Shown here piece after piece: positions 10,986 through 21,882 of a stretch of DNA of 64,000 bases. The position numbers were made by a program, and so were the translations under genes. A model generated the notes under the pieces. It did no database searches. It worked only from the letters and a program-made list of their open reading frames with translations, and was not told where the DNA came from. The stretch's first letter is position 1; each line of letters opens with the position of its first letter. This DNA is from Dendrolimus kikuchii (lineage: Eukaryota > Arthropoda > Insecta > Lepidoptera > Lasiocampidae): NCBI GenBank assembly GCA_019925095.2, contig CM034391.1, forward strand, positions 6,352,551 through 6,416,550, read 5' to 3'.

Positions 10986-11371
10986 TTGACAGTAGATTTC
11001 ATATGTCACAATTGTTACTTCATTGTTCCAGACGACGTAATAGTGCCGTCTGTGAGTCATTTAATGCATTGCCTATAAACTACCGTCATCATATCTAAAT
11101 TTAATCGTAATTAATCGTTTTGAAATTAAAAAAAAAGAATTAAAAAGACATTTATTAAAATTTAAAAAGTCGTAATTTTGCTTTATTTCATTTAGTATAA
11201 GTATGTGGATACGTTATACTGTAAATTTGGCAAAAGATATATAGGTCCACTAGATTAAAATTTGTCCAAAAAGTAACTCGATTTTTGTATAAAATCGACT
11301 CGGTAACTAATTGATTGATCAACCTGCCAAATGTAAAATAAACCATTGGACGCAGTATAAATATCGTATGA

Positions 11372-11646
11372 TCTATACAGATAAACAAATTTGAAGTGCC
11401 TGTTTGTAACGTCCAAATAACAACGTTTTACTAAATTCATATGAAATACGGCACTTATAAGAAAAAAACAATTTATAAAAGTTTTGTCTGCCTGTCTGTT
11501 TGTTCCGGCTAATCTTTGAAACGGCTTGACCGATTTTGACGAGAATTTCACTGGCAGATAGCTGATGTTATAAGGAGTAACTTAGGTTAAGTTTAAAATT
11601 CGGGTTCGAAAAAATACCACGCGGACGAAGCCGTGGTCACAGCTAG
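11372..11646 (+). mobile_element. Non-autonomous Helitron
   Basis: The 3' half is typical: 'tttgaaacggcttgaccgat', 'taccacgcggacgaagccg', then CTAG at 11643-11646 followed by T. The start TC at 11372 after A is a guess from 'atctatacag', the usual Helitron opening. The same 3' words occur at 51209-51444 and 53897-54138. Confidence 0.65.
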
Positions 11647-12329
11647 TTGTAAATAAACGCAAGTGCTTTTGATACCGATCTACCAAGACTTCTACTTAGA
11701 AATAAAACACAGCATTAAGGTCGGATATTGGCTTAATACATCTTACTAAGCCTCATTAAGTATTAAGTAGCTTAAAAACAACTTAAAGAAGCAACAGCAC
11801 TCTTATTAAAGCGGATATAAACCGAATCCGATTAGAAACTTTTGTTCCCAATAAATATAGTATTTCGATTTAAAATAGTCCTTATCTGTAACAATTTTAC
11901 ATAATTAACTGTTTGACCCGTGTAATAATGAGTGAATTGTTTTTGTTAAATTGATGACTAGGCGGCCATATTAATTAGGTACGTGACACAAAGTTGCAAT
12001 GAATAAAGAACTGCTATTGTTAGTGTTCTCGGAGTATTCATGCCGCTTTTAGGGTACCGTAGCCATCTTGGTCTGTTTTGTTTGCAGGTTTGTGTTGAAA
12101 AATATTGTTTTTAGTAATTAGTAATATGCCTTTTTAAGTAGCACAAGAACTCCCTTATTTGGCGTTAGTCAAACATGAACAAATAGGCCGAGGTTTTTAC
12201 AACAATATTATTGTAAAAGTAAAATATTTCATATTATATGTGTATATGAGCTCTGGCTAGATATACAAACCTTGAACAGCCATTTTTAAAAAGAAAAAGA
12301 AATAGATATAATCTGTGGTATCCTATTTA
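11647..12329. other. Non-coding stretch
   Basis: A partial copy of repeat Q ('cacaagaactcccttatttg') lies at 12135-12190. Otherwise AT-rich with no gene. Confidence 0.4.
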
Positions 12330-12665
12330 CTCCGGCCATTGAGAGGCAGTTTTTGGCGGGAACTGAAAGGAGATGTTGTACTGTGCAGTTTTATTTTCTA
12401 AAACTGTGTAAAATTACTCTAAAATGAACAATAGTTGTAGGATATTGATAGTTTTTGAGTAATAATTATGTGTTTTGTGACAAATGTGAACTGTATAGTC
12501 AAATATGGCCTTTTAAGTTGTCACAAGAACTCCGTTGAATGGCACCAGCTGACAACCTACAGTTCGGCTGTGCTACACATAGACTTAAGAAAATGAAGAA
12601 ACTATCTTGTAAACTAAGATCTGGCTTAAAGACCTAGCTGCCAAGCCATAAACCTAAATAAATAA
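12330..12665 (+). repeat. Dispersed repeat Q
   Basis: Runs from 'tttttggcgggaactgaaag' through 'gttgtcacaagaactccgtt' to 'ctagctgccaagccataaac'. Copies are at 20920-21175 (inverted), 24950-25110, 27905-28035 and 62791-63097 (inverted). Non-coding. Class unknown. Confidence 0.6.
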
Positions 12666-12892
12666 ATAACCGGCCATTGAGCAACATTCAAATGGCAGGA
12701 ATTGTCTTATGAATTTTCAAGGAAATGAAATGAAAATTTATTTACATATGACATGGTACATAAAAATTATACAGGATGTTAATTATGTATAAGTCCACAT
12801 GCCATTACCCATAGGGCGTACAAATATTATAATGCCTAATTTACACGTTATATTAAATAGAATTATGCACACGCCATCTTGAATACATGGAA

Positions 12893-13140
12893 GTGACACT
12901 AAGGCTACGTGCCATTAGAGTCACAACGACAACGTTCACGACCGTGATTTTTCCCGTTCCACTTGCTTGCCGGCGTCAGAATCGTAAACCCAAGTGGAAC
13001 GGTTATTCGACCCACCTCACATGGATCTTTGTGGGCGTCATTAGTGACGATTTTGCCTCGATGACAACGACCGCGGTCGCCTTGTGGACGGCTAACGGAG
13101 CATTTTGGGCATTGCGAGCTACTAATGGAACGCGCTGTTA
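12893..13140 (-). repeat. Inverted repeat partner X2
   Basis: Reverse-complement partner of 10700-10985 about 2 kb away ('cccgttccacttgcttgcc', 'cgtaaacccaagtggaacgg', 'gcggtcgccttgtggacgg'). The two either flank a 2 kb unit or are two independent insertions in opposite orientation. 13150-13235 just beyond it matches 5783-5870. Confidence 0.65.
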
Positions 13141-13329
13141 ACATCAGTTTTTCCTACAAGATAATTTTTTGAATAAAACCTTAGTTAAATTGTGTGTTTA
13201 TATGGTTAACATAATAATATTTTCTATATAAATATCTAACTTTAGGTTTCCCTTAACCTAACTAAGATATTTAAACATCAGTAACTAATATAATTGATTG
13301 CAAAAATCATGTGTGATAAACCAAAATTA

Positions 13330-14250
13330 TTTTCTAATCACTTACTACACCTGCGATAATGTTAGTGTTAGTGGCTGTGTCACGCAGATGTAGCCAAGAG
13401 TTTAATGCGTTATTTGAGATGCGATATTGGTAACGACGTTAAACATTGACCGATAACTAATGTTATTTTATAACGTAATAAGTAAGTCGCATTTGGACAC
13501 AGTTACTATCTTTAATCCAAATGCAGAAGGGGGGGGGGGGCATAAGGAACAACAACGTACACGAAAATGTGATAAAATAACATTAATAATATTCTCATTA
13601 TGTGGTGATAAAATATTATCAAATGAACTTATATAAAATGGCAAGAAATTGTCGTATTCTTACTTGAAATATGCAATGGTTTCGATTTACTTACAAGGAA
13701 ACCGGTAGTTGATAAATAAATGCTTTGAATGATTGACCTGAAATGCACTCGAATAAGCAAAACAAACTCGCAACGAACAATTACCAAAATCAAAGATTGC
13801 AATAGACAATAAAACAAAAACGATATTGAAATACTGCACACAAAAAGTTGATAAATAAAGTTTTTCAAAGTGTTACTAAACGGTTAAACTTTCGCCTAAT
13901 CATGAAAAATGTCAAGGTTCAAACAGATTTTGTTTTTACGTGCCATTTGCGTGCTATACGTGCATTTTTATATGTATTGCATAAGTCATAATAACTTATA
14001 ATAGTTGGTACTCAATCTTACAATTGCTTATGTACACTTACGTACTTAAGGTACAAAAGGTTATGGGTGTGTTTAAAAAGCATTTTGTAAGACCATATCA
14101 TATAGTTAAATTTAAAACAATGTTACACTATTATGCCTCCGCTACATCTGGGATAATGTTCATGTTAGTGACTGTGCCACGCAAATGTAGCCAAGAGTTC
14201 AATGCGTTAAGATGCAATACTATTAACGACGTTTATCACTGACACATAAT
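13330..14250. repeat. Repeat with ATGTAGCCAAGAGTT core, two copies
   Basis: 'gcagatgtagccaagagttt' at 13386 and 'gcaaatgtagccaagagttc' at 14180 begin similar 80-base segments, also weakly at 1930-1990; a related word, inverted, lies at 16400-16420. A run of 13 G lies near 13529. The DNA between is AT-rich with no gene. Confidence 0.45.
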
Positions 14251-14319
14251 CTATGTATATTGAAAAAGAATGGATTTATTACTTATTGAATGTCATGAGT
14301 CTGCCATCGCTTCCAAAGC

Positions 14320-14745
14320 AATTTTAGTCACTGTTAAAGGAAAAGAAGCGGCGCAACATACACTTCATAAAAACTCGAGAGGTGTCAAGGGACACCCGGA
14401 TGGAACGAAGTTCCTTTCGATTAATTAGTGAAGAAATTGTAATATTGTTTTTTTTTTAAGTTTTTATTATTTATTATGTACAAAAAACCTGTATACACTC
14501 AACAAAAATAATCGTCACGACACCACACTGTTCAATGTGAAACAGAAAGACGAAACGAAAATAACTGGCTTGCTTTCTATGAGAGAGAGAGAGACAGACA
14601 GAGAAACACGCGCACGCCGCACGGCTTACAACTATAGCAAAAAGTGTCGTTACAACTTTTGATCTTAATTTTTTCCGTCTAGCCCCCTTTCGCAACGCGC
14701 GATAAGGAACTTCGTTCCAATAATTATTATTATTCGTCTTTTTTT
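14320..14745. repeat. Repeat ending in GGAACGAAGTTCC palindromes
   Basis: 'cggatggaacgaagttcctt' at 14398-14417 and 'gataaggaacttcgttcc' at 14702-14719 are palindromic words near both ends; between them lie (GA)n at 14582-14594 and a CpG-rich patch. The 'agaagcggcgcaa' word at 14345 also occurs at 22160 inside the foldback element. No gene seen. Confidence 0.4.
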
Positions 14746-15043
14746 AATGAAGTTTATAGTAATACAAGGCTTGATAAAGTAATTTATATGAATGATTACT
14801 GAAAAAGATTGGTGGCGATCGCGTTATTATCATTCAATGAGGATATTTCTTTGTATAATAAGCCTTCTGTCATAAACGTTGCTTTAATTATTTTTTAAAT
14901 ATGTTTACTGAAAGCTGTTGAAAGTTTTCAGTGATTTTGTTGAAAAGCATTTGCCCCACGAAACTATTGTAAACTTTATGGAGCCTACATGTGGGAGTTT
15001 CTAATTTTTTTTTCCTAGTATTTTTACAATGTATATTACTTTA

Positions 15044-15329
15044 TCTATATATATAAAAATCAATTGCTGTTCGTTAGTCTCGCTAAAACTCGAGAACGGT
15101 TGGACTGATTTGACTAATTTTGGTTTTGAATTATTTGTGGAAGTCCAGGGAAGGTTTAAAAGGTGAGTAAATATGAAAAAAATGCTTGAAATATAGTAAA
15201 ATAACAATTTCGCTTTCCCTTAGAAACTATTCCTACCTGTCAAACGTGTGATGTTCGTCCCGTCGTTTAGAAATCAACGTTTTTCATTTATTGATTCTGA
15301 GGCGGTACGAAGTTTGCCGGGTCAGCTAG
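15044..15329 (+). mobile_element. Non-autonomous Helitron
   Basis: Starts TCTATATATATAAAAATCA after A at 15043 and ends CTAG before T at 15330. Internal words 'ttcgttagtctcgctaaaac' and 'tttgccgggtcagctag' belong to a Helitron family I recognise from many lepidopteran genomes. No coding capacity at 286 bp; mobilised, if at all, by a Rep/helicase elsewhere. Confidence 0.8.
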
Positions 15330-15470
15330 TCCGAGATATTTTTCTTAACATACAGTACATTTCAAGTATAGACTTTGAAGCCACTGTTAAAATATTTAGT
15401 TACTTTAGTGTAAATATTAAGTTTGTTTTCAAAATTCAAAGCTTTTATTAGAAAAAACTGATTCTAATCA

Positions 15471-15690
15471 CTTGCAATGATTTGCCAATTCCTTTTGATT
15501 TTGACACGAGCCTTCATTGAGCAAATGCTCTAATTTTTCATCTTCAAAAACTTTTCATCTTCCAGCCCTGTGCCGGTTTTCTACACAAAAATCATCGCTC
15601 TTGAAGCGTTGAAACCACTCACGACATGTTCTTTCACTTCAGCTTCACCATAAGCGTATGAGAGCATTCGGTAATAAGAGTCAATCACAA
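15471..15690 (-). pseudogene. mariner transposase N-terminal relic
   Basis: Read on the minus strand, three adjoining frames give DSYYRMLSYAYGEAEV, then TCREWFQRFKSDDFCVENRH followed by RAGR, then a stop, then KVFEDEKLEHLLNEGS followed by CQNQKELANHCK. This is the paired helix-turn-helix DNA-binding domain of mariner transposases (CxxWFxRFKxGDFxVEDxxRxGRPKxFED... and LxxLLxEDxxQTQxELA). There is a frameshift before TCREW, a TGA in place of the proline codon of GRPK, and a TGA at 15468-15470. The catalytic DD34D half is absent. Terminal repeats were not found. Confidence 0.85.
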
Positions 15691-15939
15691 ATTTTTTGAT
15701 ATTAAAATATAACTAACACTTCCTGCAAATGACGAGAATTCAGCTCATAAGTTGACATATTTATTTAAGAATAACTATATGATGTAAACACAAATCAACT
15801 ACTGGTGCTATCAGGTTATGTTCGCAAGATACTAAAGAGTATTGTAAGTCATCTATAAAGTATGCACTCGACGTCTACTTGTCGCTACGCCATCTACAGA
15901 AATATGGCGGGAGCAAAGTTGTATACTTAATAATAATAA

Positions 15940-16345
15940 TTATAGTCAAACATTGAAGCGCTGGCGCTCCCAGGTTTGATTAGTCAAACCTCAGGTCTGA
16001 CATAAAGTATTAGTTAAAGTTCAAATAAATGACGTTTCTCTGTCTTTGACTAACGAATTTTTGTCTAACCTAGGAGATACCAATTTATACAGTCATTAAA
16101 TATGTATGAAACAAGCGCAGTACGAATCGACGTTTGACCAAGTTTGCGTTAGTCGCTTCTAAGATCGACTAGGCAAAACCGATTATTTGACGTTCGGCGT
16201 TTGACTAGAAAGTAAAAAATACTTTAGTCAAAGGCCGAAATTGGAATTTATTTCGGGTTTTGTCGAAAAGCATTGGTCAAACCTATGATAAACCAGTCAT
16301 TACGAAAAGAGAATGCATATCGACCTTTGACTATAACATATACAC
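15940..16345. repeat. Cluster of GTTTGACTA / TAGTCAAAC motifs
   Basis: At least ten copies of TTTGACTA or its complement, some degenerate, lie in 400 bases ('tagtcaaac' at 15944 and 15983, 'ctttgacta' at 16044, 'gtttgacc' at 16132, 'gtttgacta' at 16200, 'tagtcaaag' near 16224, 'ggtcaaacc' at 16275, 'ctttgacta' at 16324). Both orientations are present. Such arrays are seen in subterminal regions of DNA transposons and in regulatory clusters; the class cannot be decided here. Confidence 0.55.
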
Positions 16346-17163
16346 TAAAGTACGTACTCGTTAACAGCGTATTTTTAACGTTATAAAAAGACTACATTAA
16401 CATTGTCCCAGATGTAGCAGAGATATTAGCCAGACACACTTAAGAACACGTAACCTGTATATGATTGAACAAAAAACATGAATGGCTCTCCACATACTTG
16501 TGGAAACGCGAGAACCAAAAATCTGGACCGGGTCTTCGTATTCATTTCTTGAGTTTTCACGGAAATGTGGAAGGCCCTTTCGAAATGACAACTGCCCAGT
16601 AAATCTCTGAAAAGCTCCAAGTCCTATATATAGTTATACCTACATGAAGCCACGAATAGTTGTATCGCGGTTTGATGATTTGTTATTAAAAAAAAATTAC
16701 GCCAAATCAAATTATACTATATTATTATCATTAAATGAGTCGAGTTGAAAAATTATATTTTTAATGAAAATTCAATGTCGATGAAAGTCAAATTGTATCG
16801 CGTTGTAGAAGAGTTTTATCTTTGAGATAAGATAATTATGTCAATTGCTTTATGAATTGTTTATTAAAGTTTTCCAAAATTATACAATGTTAAGATGGAA
16901 CGCTGATTAATAAATGAATTAGTCAAAATTATACTGGTTTACATGAACACTATAAATATGTATACAGTCTGTTTTTTTTACTGGGACACCTTAGGACGCG
17001 ATAGAAAACTATTTTAAATGTGTAAATTTTTTCAAAACTGTCGGAAGGAAAAGATTAGAACAACAAGTTGATCTTTTATAAATATAATAAATTATTGTAC
17101 TACTTAAAAAACATCTAATCGTTATAATATATTCCTTAGTTTGTATGTTTTATGTTATATATT
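16346..17163. other. AT-rich stretch, nothing recognised
   Basis: A frame at 16426-16620 on the minus strand is open but lies partly in repeat sequence. No gene supported. Confidence 0.4.
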
Positions 17164-17452
17164 TTATCCGTGCAGGAACGAAGAATACAATTTCCTGCGG
17201 CCAGGCGGCTTGTCGTAGGAGGCGATAAAACTACCCACAGCCAGGTGGTAGGGTATTTGCCCGTCTGGATAGCTACCACCCCTGACCTAGAGTATGCTGC
17301 CATAACAACCTGAGTTGTGTTCCTGCATTAGTGGCCAGGTTCTCGTCACCTGTTAGAGAGCAGCAGCGCATTTAGAGCACCTTTGGTGTTGCAAGTGTCC
17401 ATAGGCGATGGTAACCGCTTTTCATCAGGTTGGCCATTTGCCTGTCTGCTGA
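17164..17452 (+). mobile_element. SINE-like element (family S)
   Basis: Begins 'ttttatccgtgcaggaacga' and runs through 'cggccaggcggcttgtcg', 'agctaccacccctgacctag' and 'ggcgatggtaaccgctttt' to 'ggccatttgcctgtctgctg'. The A-rich tail is missing because other repeat sequence (17453 on) abuts it. Confidence 0.75.
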
Positions 17453-17560
17453 GATCGACATTGCACCTAAAATAAGATGGAAATTCAGTCTGACATGGAG
17501 CACGCATATCTAGAAGATACCTGTTTACGAGAGACTTGAAGACACCTAAATTGTATGTTT
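17453..17560 (+). repeat. Repeat piece shared with the right edge of the window
   Basis: 'cattgcacctaaaataagatggaaattcag', split here as 'cattgcacctaaaataagat' and 'ggaaattcag', followed by 'atggagcacgcatatctaga', matches 63908-64000. Probably the body of a longer transposable element; no coding frame seen. Confidence 0.5.
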
Positions 17561-18171
17561 CAGGATAAACAGAGTTGGTAAGGATTTTTACTCCTCAGCG
17601 GTACGTACGAAAGCGCTTCGTCCACTTGGTAGGTATTTCCACCATATATCAGTGGTGTGAGTTCGTACGTCTGCTTGTCCGGTGGTAAAAGATACACATA
17701 TGCCACACGGCAATAAGGAGCATTGGCTTACAATAGACTAATGCGCAATAACTAGGAAGTCTGGTTTTCGAGGGGCTGGGAATTGGTGCGGTAAGAAAAT
17801 AGAAATGGCGGTAGCAACTGAAACATTTCATCAGATCCATTAAATCCATCTATGAACTACTTTCGTATATTCATAACTTGAACATTGTACATGTAAGTCA
17901 TTGACATGTTTTAATATCGATCAACTATACTTTGTGATGTGGGGGTCGATGGAATAAAAATTAACGACCTTCTAATAAGAGGTCAAACATGGACTTACTT
18001 CAGTCAAACATATTATTTCGTATAAATTGATTAGGGTTCCATAGCCATTTTGTAAAAAATGTGTTCGCAACTATGCGTAACGTTCAAGAATACTGATAAG
18101 ATATTTCTAATCGTTACCGGGACTTCCCCGTCTTCACAAAATCTCAGTGTTCGAACAATACACGTAATTAG
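17561..18171. other. Non-coding stretch
   Basis: Possibly continues the element at 17453. A minus-strand frame at 17649-17849 is open but without motifs. Confidence 0.35.
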
Positions 18172-18680
18172 TTTTGAAGTGAAACTTCTATATAATCTCT
18201 TAGTATTTTTCTGTCACGAAAAATCGTTACGGCCGCGTGGAGGAGTGTCATAAATTTAGACTAGACGTGGTGAGAGGCGGCATAATTTTAGAGTAGACTA
18301 TGGATGCGTTTTTTGGTTTCGGATTGAATTCAGTTTTTTTATTTGATAAAATAAGATATGTTTAAATAAAAAATACATTCATTAAAATGTACCTAATCTA
18401 ATCAAATCATAATTTGCAGTAAACCTGCGAAAAATCGAAATGTATGCTGGGACACATAGTAGAAGTGAAACTTCAACGGAGAAGTGGAAAAACGAATCGC
18501 AACAAAATTTTAACTTGAAGTTTTACGGGCAGGTTTTCAAATTGGACAAGTACATTAACAATCTGTCCGTTTTACCACTTATCCGTTGCCATTCGTTTTT
18601 CCACTTGTCCGTTGGAGTTTCACTTCTACTGTGTGTCCCAGCACACATTTCGATTTCACTCAGTTTTTTAATTTCAAATG
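18172..18680. repeat. Second copy of the GAAGTGAAACTTC repeat with a terminal foldback
   Basis: 18172-18535 repeats 6921-7290. The end then folds back: 18431-18502 ('atgctgggacacatagtaga', 'gaaacttcaacggagaagtg') is the reverse complement of 18575-18655 ('cacttgtccgttggagtttc', 'ctgtgtgtcccagcacacat'), with about 70 bases between arms. Frames open through this palindrome on both strands are by-products. Confidence 0.65.
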
Positions 18681-19364
18681 TGTACCTAAAGACTATCTCC
18701 ATCATATTCAATATGAAAATATTACAATTTCGTTATGGCCTTCCATCTATGTATGTATGTCACTGTCACTTTTATGCCTTCTATATGCCTTTATAGTAAT
18801 AATATAGTGAAATTACTACAATGAGGGTGACCACTATACATGTAACTGAGTGACACAAAAAGTTTCAACGCACTAATAGGCGTTTAGAGTTATGTCGTTA
18901 GATAGGTGTTGAAAATTTGAAACGACTTCATTATTTATAATAATACTGCAATGTATTAAAATTACATTATTTTGATCAAAATTGATTGTTTAATCATTGC
19001 ATCGCGCCAATAATGCGTGTCAAATACATATTCGATTGATATACATTATAATGAAATGTCCTACATTCGTACGCCTACTAATTTTATTGTCACGGCAATA
19101 TCATACGCAAGCACGCAATTTGTTTCCACGCTCGACTGGATTAAATTGTTGAAAACTAATCGTGTAAAATGATTTATTCAGCAATGAGCTATTTTTTGTA
19201 AAACTTTCCTGACATTTCCTTAGAAAGTTAAATAAGTTTGATTTACATAAGCATATTAGTTAATTACTTAGTCTAATTAATTAACTTGCAAAACTAGCGA
19301 GTTACGCCCTTAACATAATTTGAACAGATATTTTCCAGTCAAGTAATAAATTCTAATTCTATTA
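18681..19364. other. AT-rich stretch, nothing recognised
   Basis: No gene, RNA or repeat boundary supported. Confidence 0.4.
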
Positions 19365-19465
19365 AGTCTTCCGTGATCAAGGCCACTGAAAAGTGGCCGA
19401 AACGTCGGAAAAACCGAAATCAAATAAATTACCGCGCTAAAAACCCTTAAAACGTAGTTTTGTTT
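19365..19465 (+). repeat. Single arm of the GTGATCAC foldback family
   Basis: 'cttccgtgatcaaggccact', 'aaaagtggccgaaacgtcgg' and 'caaataaattaccgcgct' followed by 'cttaaaacgtagtttt' match the right arm of the copy at 7780. The opposite arm is absent. Confidence 0.75.
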
Positions 19466-20087
19466 AGTAATCAATTGTTATTTAAGTTGATGTCTGTCCA
19501 GATAATGATATGGACTTATTTGCAAGTTAACTAACAACTTAACTAATGCAAATATAAATCAGACTTATTTTAAAGCCACGTTATTAATCTTAAAAAAATA
19601 TCTGTATATTTTTATATTAACTAGATAGACTAGGCCTACTTGATGTAAAGTGTTCACCAATAATTAGCGGGTTTCATGTCAAAATTTCAGACTATTTTCG
19701 TTAAGAATCTATCATCATCATCGTCATCATAATATTTAAGAGATAAGCTCTTGTTTAAACCTCTTCCAATCCTCTCCATTCTCCGCCAACTGTTTTATTT
19801 TTTTGTACGACACGACACCTATACTTTGCTTTGTTTGACCGGCAAACGCTTTCCTAAGTCTTCCTTTCCCTCTTCTACCTTCCACTGATAAGAATGAATA
19901 GAGGGCATTCTATTATCCTACAGAGAAGGCTGTCGTAGTAAATGTCCTAACATTCTTCCTCTTCTTTTTTTCTACCTTGTTTTTTAAACTCTATAATTTG
20001 GTAAACATATATTTTTTTAAAACATACGTGAACTAAAACTGACTAAATAAAAATCTGTTTGTATTAAAATTCCTTTAGCACAATCAC
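19466..20087. other. AT-rich stretch, nothing recognised
   Basis: A 'atcatcatcatcgtcatcat'-type trinucleotide patch lies near 19711-19730. No gene supported. Confidence 0.4.
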
Positions 20088-20238
20088 CTGCGATCTGAAG
20101 CGATATCCAGCTAAATAAAATATCACGGTGCGACAGGTCTCGTTCCATTAAACATATTGCTATCACATTGCCCCGAGTTATCTCGCTGTATGGTTTATCG
20201 CAAATGTCACGACACAGACGGCATTTCAAGGTCTTCAT
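20088..20238 (-). CDS. Candidate first coding exon, unidentified protein
   Basis: On the minus strand an ATG at 20238-20236, just after an in-frame TAA, opens 50 codons that end at a plausible splice donor (GCAG|GTGATT at 20088/20087), phase 1. The start reads MKTLKCRLCRDICDKPYS. The early CRLC is the opening cysteine pair seen in ZAD (zinc-finger-associated) domains of insect transcription factors; the second pair would have to be in a later exon, which I did not find. The segment is not repeated elsewhere in the window and is less AT-rich than its surroundings, unlike most open frames here. Without a following exon this remains a candidate; a chance open frame is the alternative. Confidence 0.25.
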
Positions 20239-20919
20239 TAATCTTGGTTCCGTTTAACTGTACCAAATGTATTTAATAAGAGGTTGGGAGGTAAATTCAG
20301 TAAAAATAAAAAGTAAAAATTCGTTTATGGTCCCAAAAATAAATGTACAAATTACAAAAAAATCACAAAATTGCATTTCACGCTTTAAATCAAAATGTAA
20401 TTTTGTTAAACTAGATGATTTTTATTTAATTATTTATCCATTAATAGGGTTATTATTTATTTAAGTTTTATTCCTTTTTATATAAAATTCTTCTGTTGGT
20501 GTGTATGAGTTACTGAACTCCTCCAAAACAGTCGGATCGATATTGATAAAAAATTTTGCGTGTGTTCAGTGTGTCCCGGGATGCTTTGGTTGTCTGAAAT
20601 TCTGCTTTCAGATGAATATTTTATTATAATTAAATTATCTTCTATGTATGTGGCAAAAAATAGTGTTTTCTCTCTAATTATTTCTATGTGTGCATAAATA
20701 TTTACTACATTGTTTGGGTACATTTAGTAATAAGTAGTTCTTTCTTACTTCAGATTACGCAACTAAGAAGAAAGATAGGCTTAATGCGCAGTATATGTCT
20801 GTATATTTAGTTATTACACATTTGTACAAGTATATAAAAATAACATAAGTAGTAGTAGTAGTATTCGCCACAATGGCAGGCAAAGGAATCTTAGTCCATG
20901 CAGCCAATTCTGATGTATT
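20239..20919. other. AT-rich stretch
   Basis: 'gccacaatggcaggcaaagg' at 20866-20885 matches 24973-24992, part of a dispersed repeat next to Q copies. No gene seen. Confidence 0.4.
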
Positions 20920-21175
20920 TAAATCTTCGTATAGCTTAGCTGAATTGTAGGTCTACAACTGACTCCATTCAAGGGAGTTCTTGTGACAACTCGATAGGCT
21001 ACATTTGAGATTTGACTACACAGTTCAACTTTCCCACAAAAACACATAATAACTACTCAAACACTATCAATATCCTACAACTATTATTCATTTTAGAGTA
21101 ATTTTACACATTTTTAAATAATAAAACTGCACAGTACAGCTTCTCCTTTCAGTTCCTGTCAAAAAACCGCATAAA
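20920..21175 (-). repeat. Dispersed repeat Q, inverted copy
   Basis: 'gggagttcttgtgacaactc' and 'actatcaatatcctacaact' are reverse complements of the copy at 12330-12665. It closes at 'tttcagttcctgtcaaaaaa'. Confidence 0.6.
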
Positions 21176-21330
21176 ACATAATAATATAAATCTTAATAGT
21201 TATAAAAATAAAATACTGTTCTTATTAAACAGTGGTCTGTTCTGTAGTACTACTTGTTTACTCCACAGACCATTTGATTTGGTCTAATAAAATGACATTG
21301 ATTGATGACAACTGTTTTCGTGTTGATAAG

Positions 21331-21418
21331 ATTCCTATTTATATACATATACAAAAACAGTCTCATTTAAAAGAACATTCCTATTTATATATACGAAAAC
21401 AGTCACATTTAAAAGATC
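21331..21418. repeat. 46-bp unit in tandem, two copies
   Basis: 'attcctatttatatacatat' at 21331 and 'attcctatttatatatacga' at 21377 start two copies that both continue into 'aaacagtc(t/a)catttaaaaga'. A local duplication. Confidence 0.7.
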
Positions 21419-21882
21419 CAGTAGGTATGTTGTTGGCACAGTTGAAAAAATTACAGTTTGTAAACTGGTAAGAACAAGCACCACTTTTCTTTTTACATCT
21501 TTTTAAACATGGCTTCGCGCAATATGCTGTTTTGCTAGTGTAAATTAATTTTAAATTTAGAATAATTTTCAAATAAACGAACAGGACAAAAGCTGGATTT
21601 TTTGATATGAGTACAAAAAACGAAACGTGTATTATAAAAAATCAGAGAAAGTCATATAATAGAATGCTTATTAACCATTTAGTTTTATTATACAAATTAA
21701 CTTAAAAGTTGTATTTTACTTTTATTTAAATTCTTGCTTAAAGACTTCAACTATTCCCTTTGAAATATAATTACATACTATTCACGTTTTGTGAAAATAT
21801 GCTACAGCAAAACTTCAGTATCTAAATTTCTACTAAAAGATCCCATTACATTTCAAGAAACTTGTCTTTAGTATTTTCTTAA

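Noticed and set aside
18440..18796. 118-codon frame and its 62-codon antisense partner
   Set aside because: Both lie in the foldback part of a dispersed repeat; similar peptides on both strands are explained by the palindrome.
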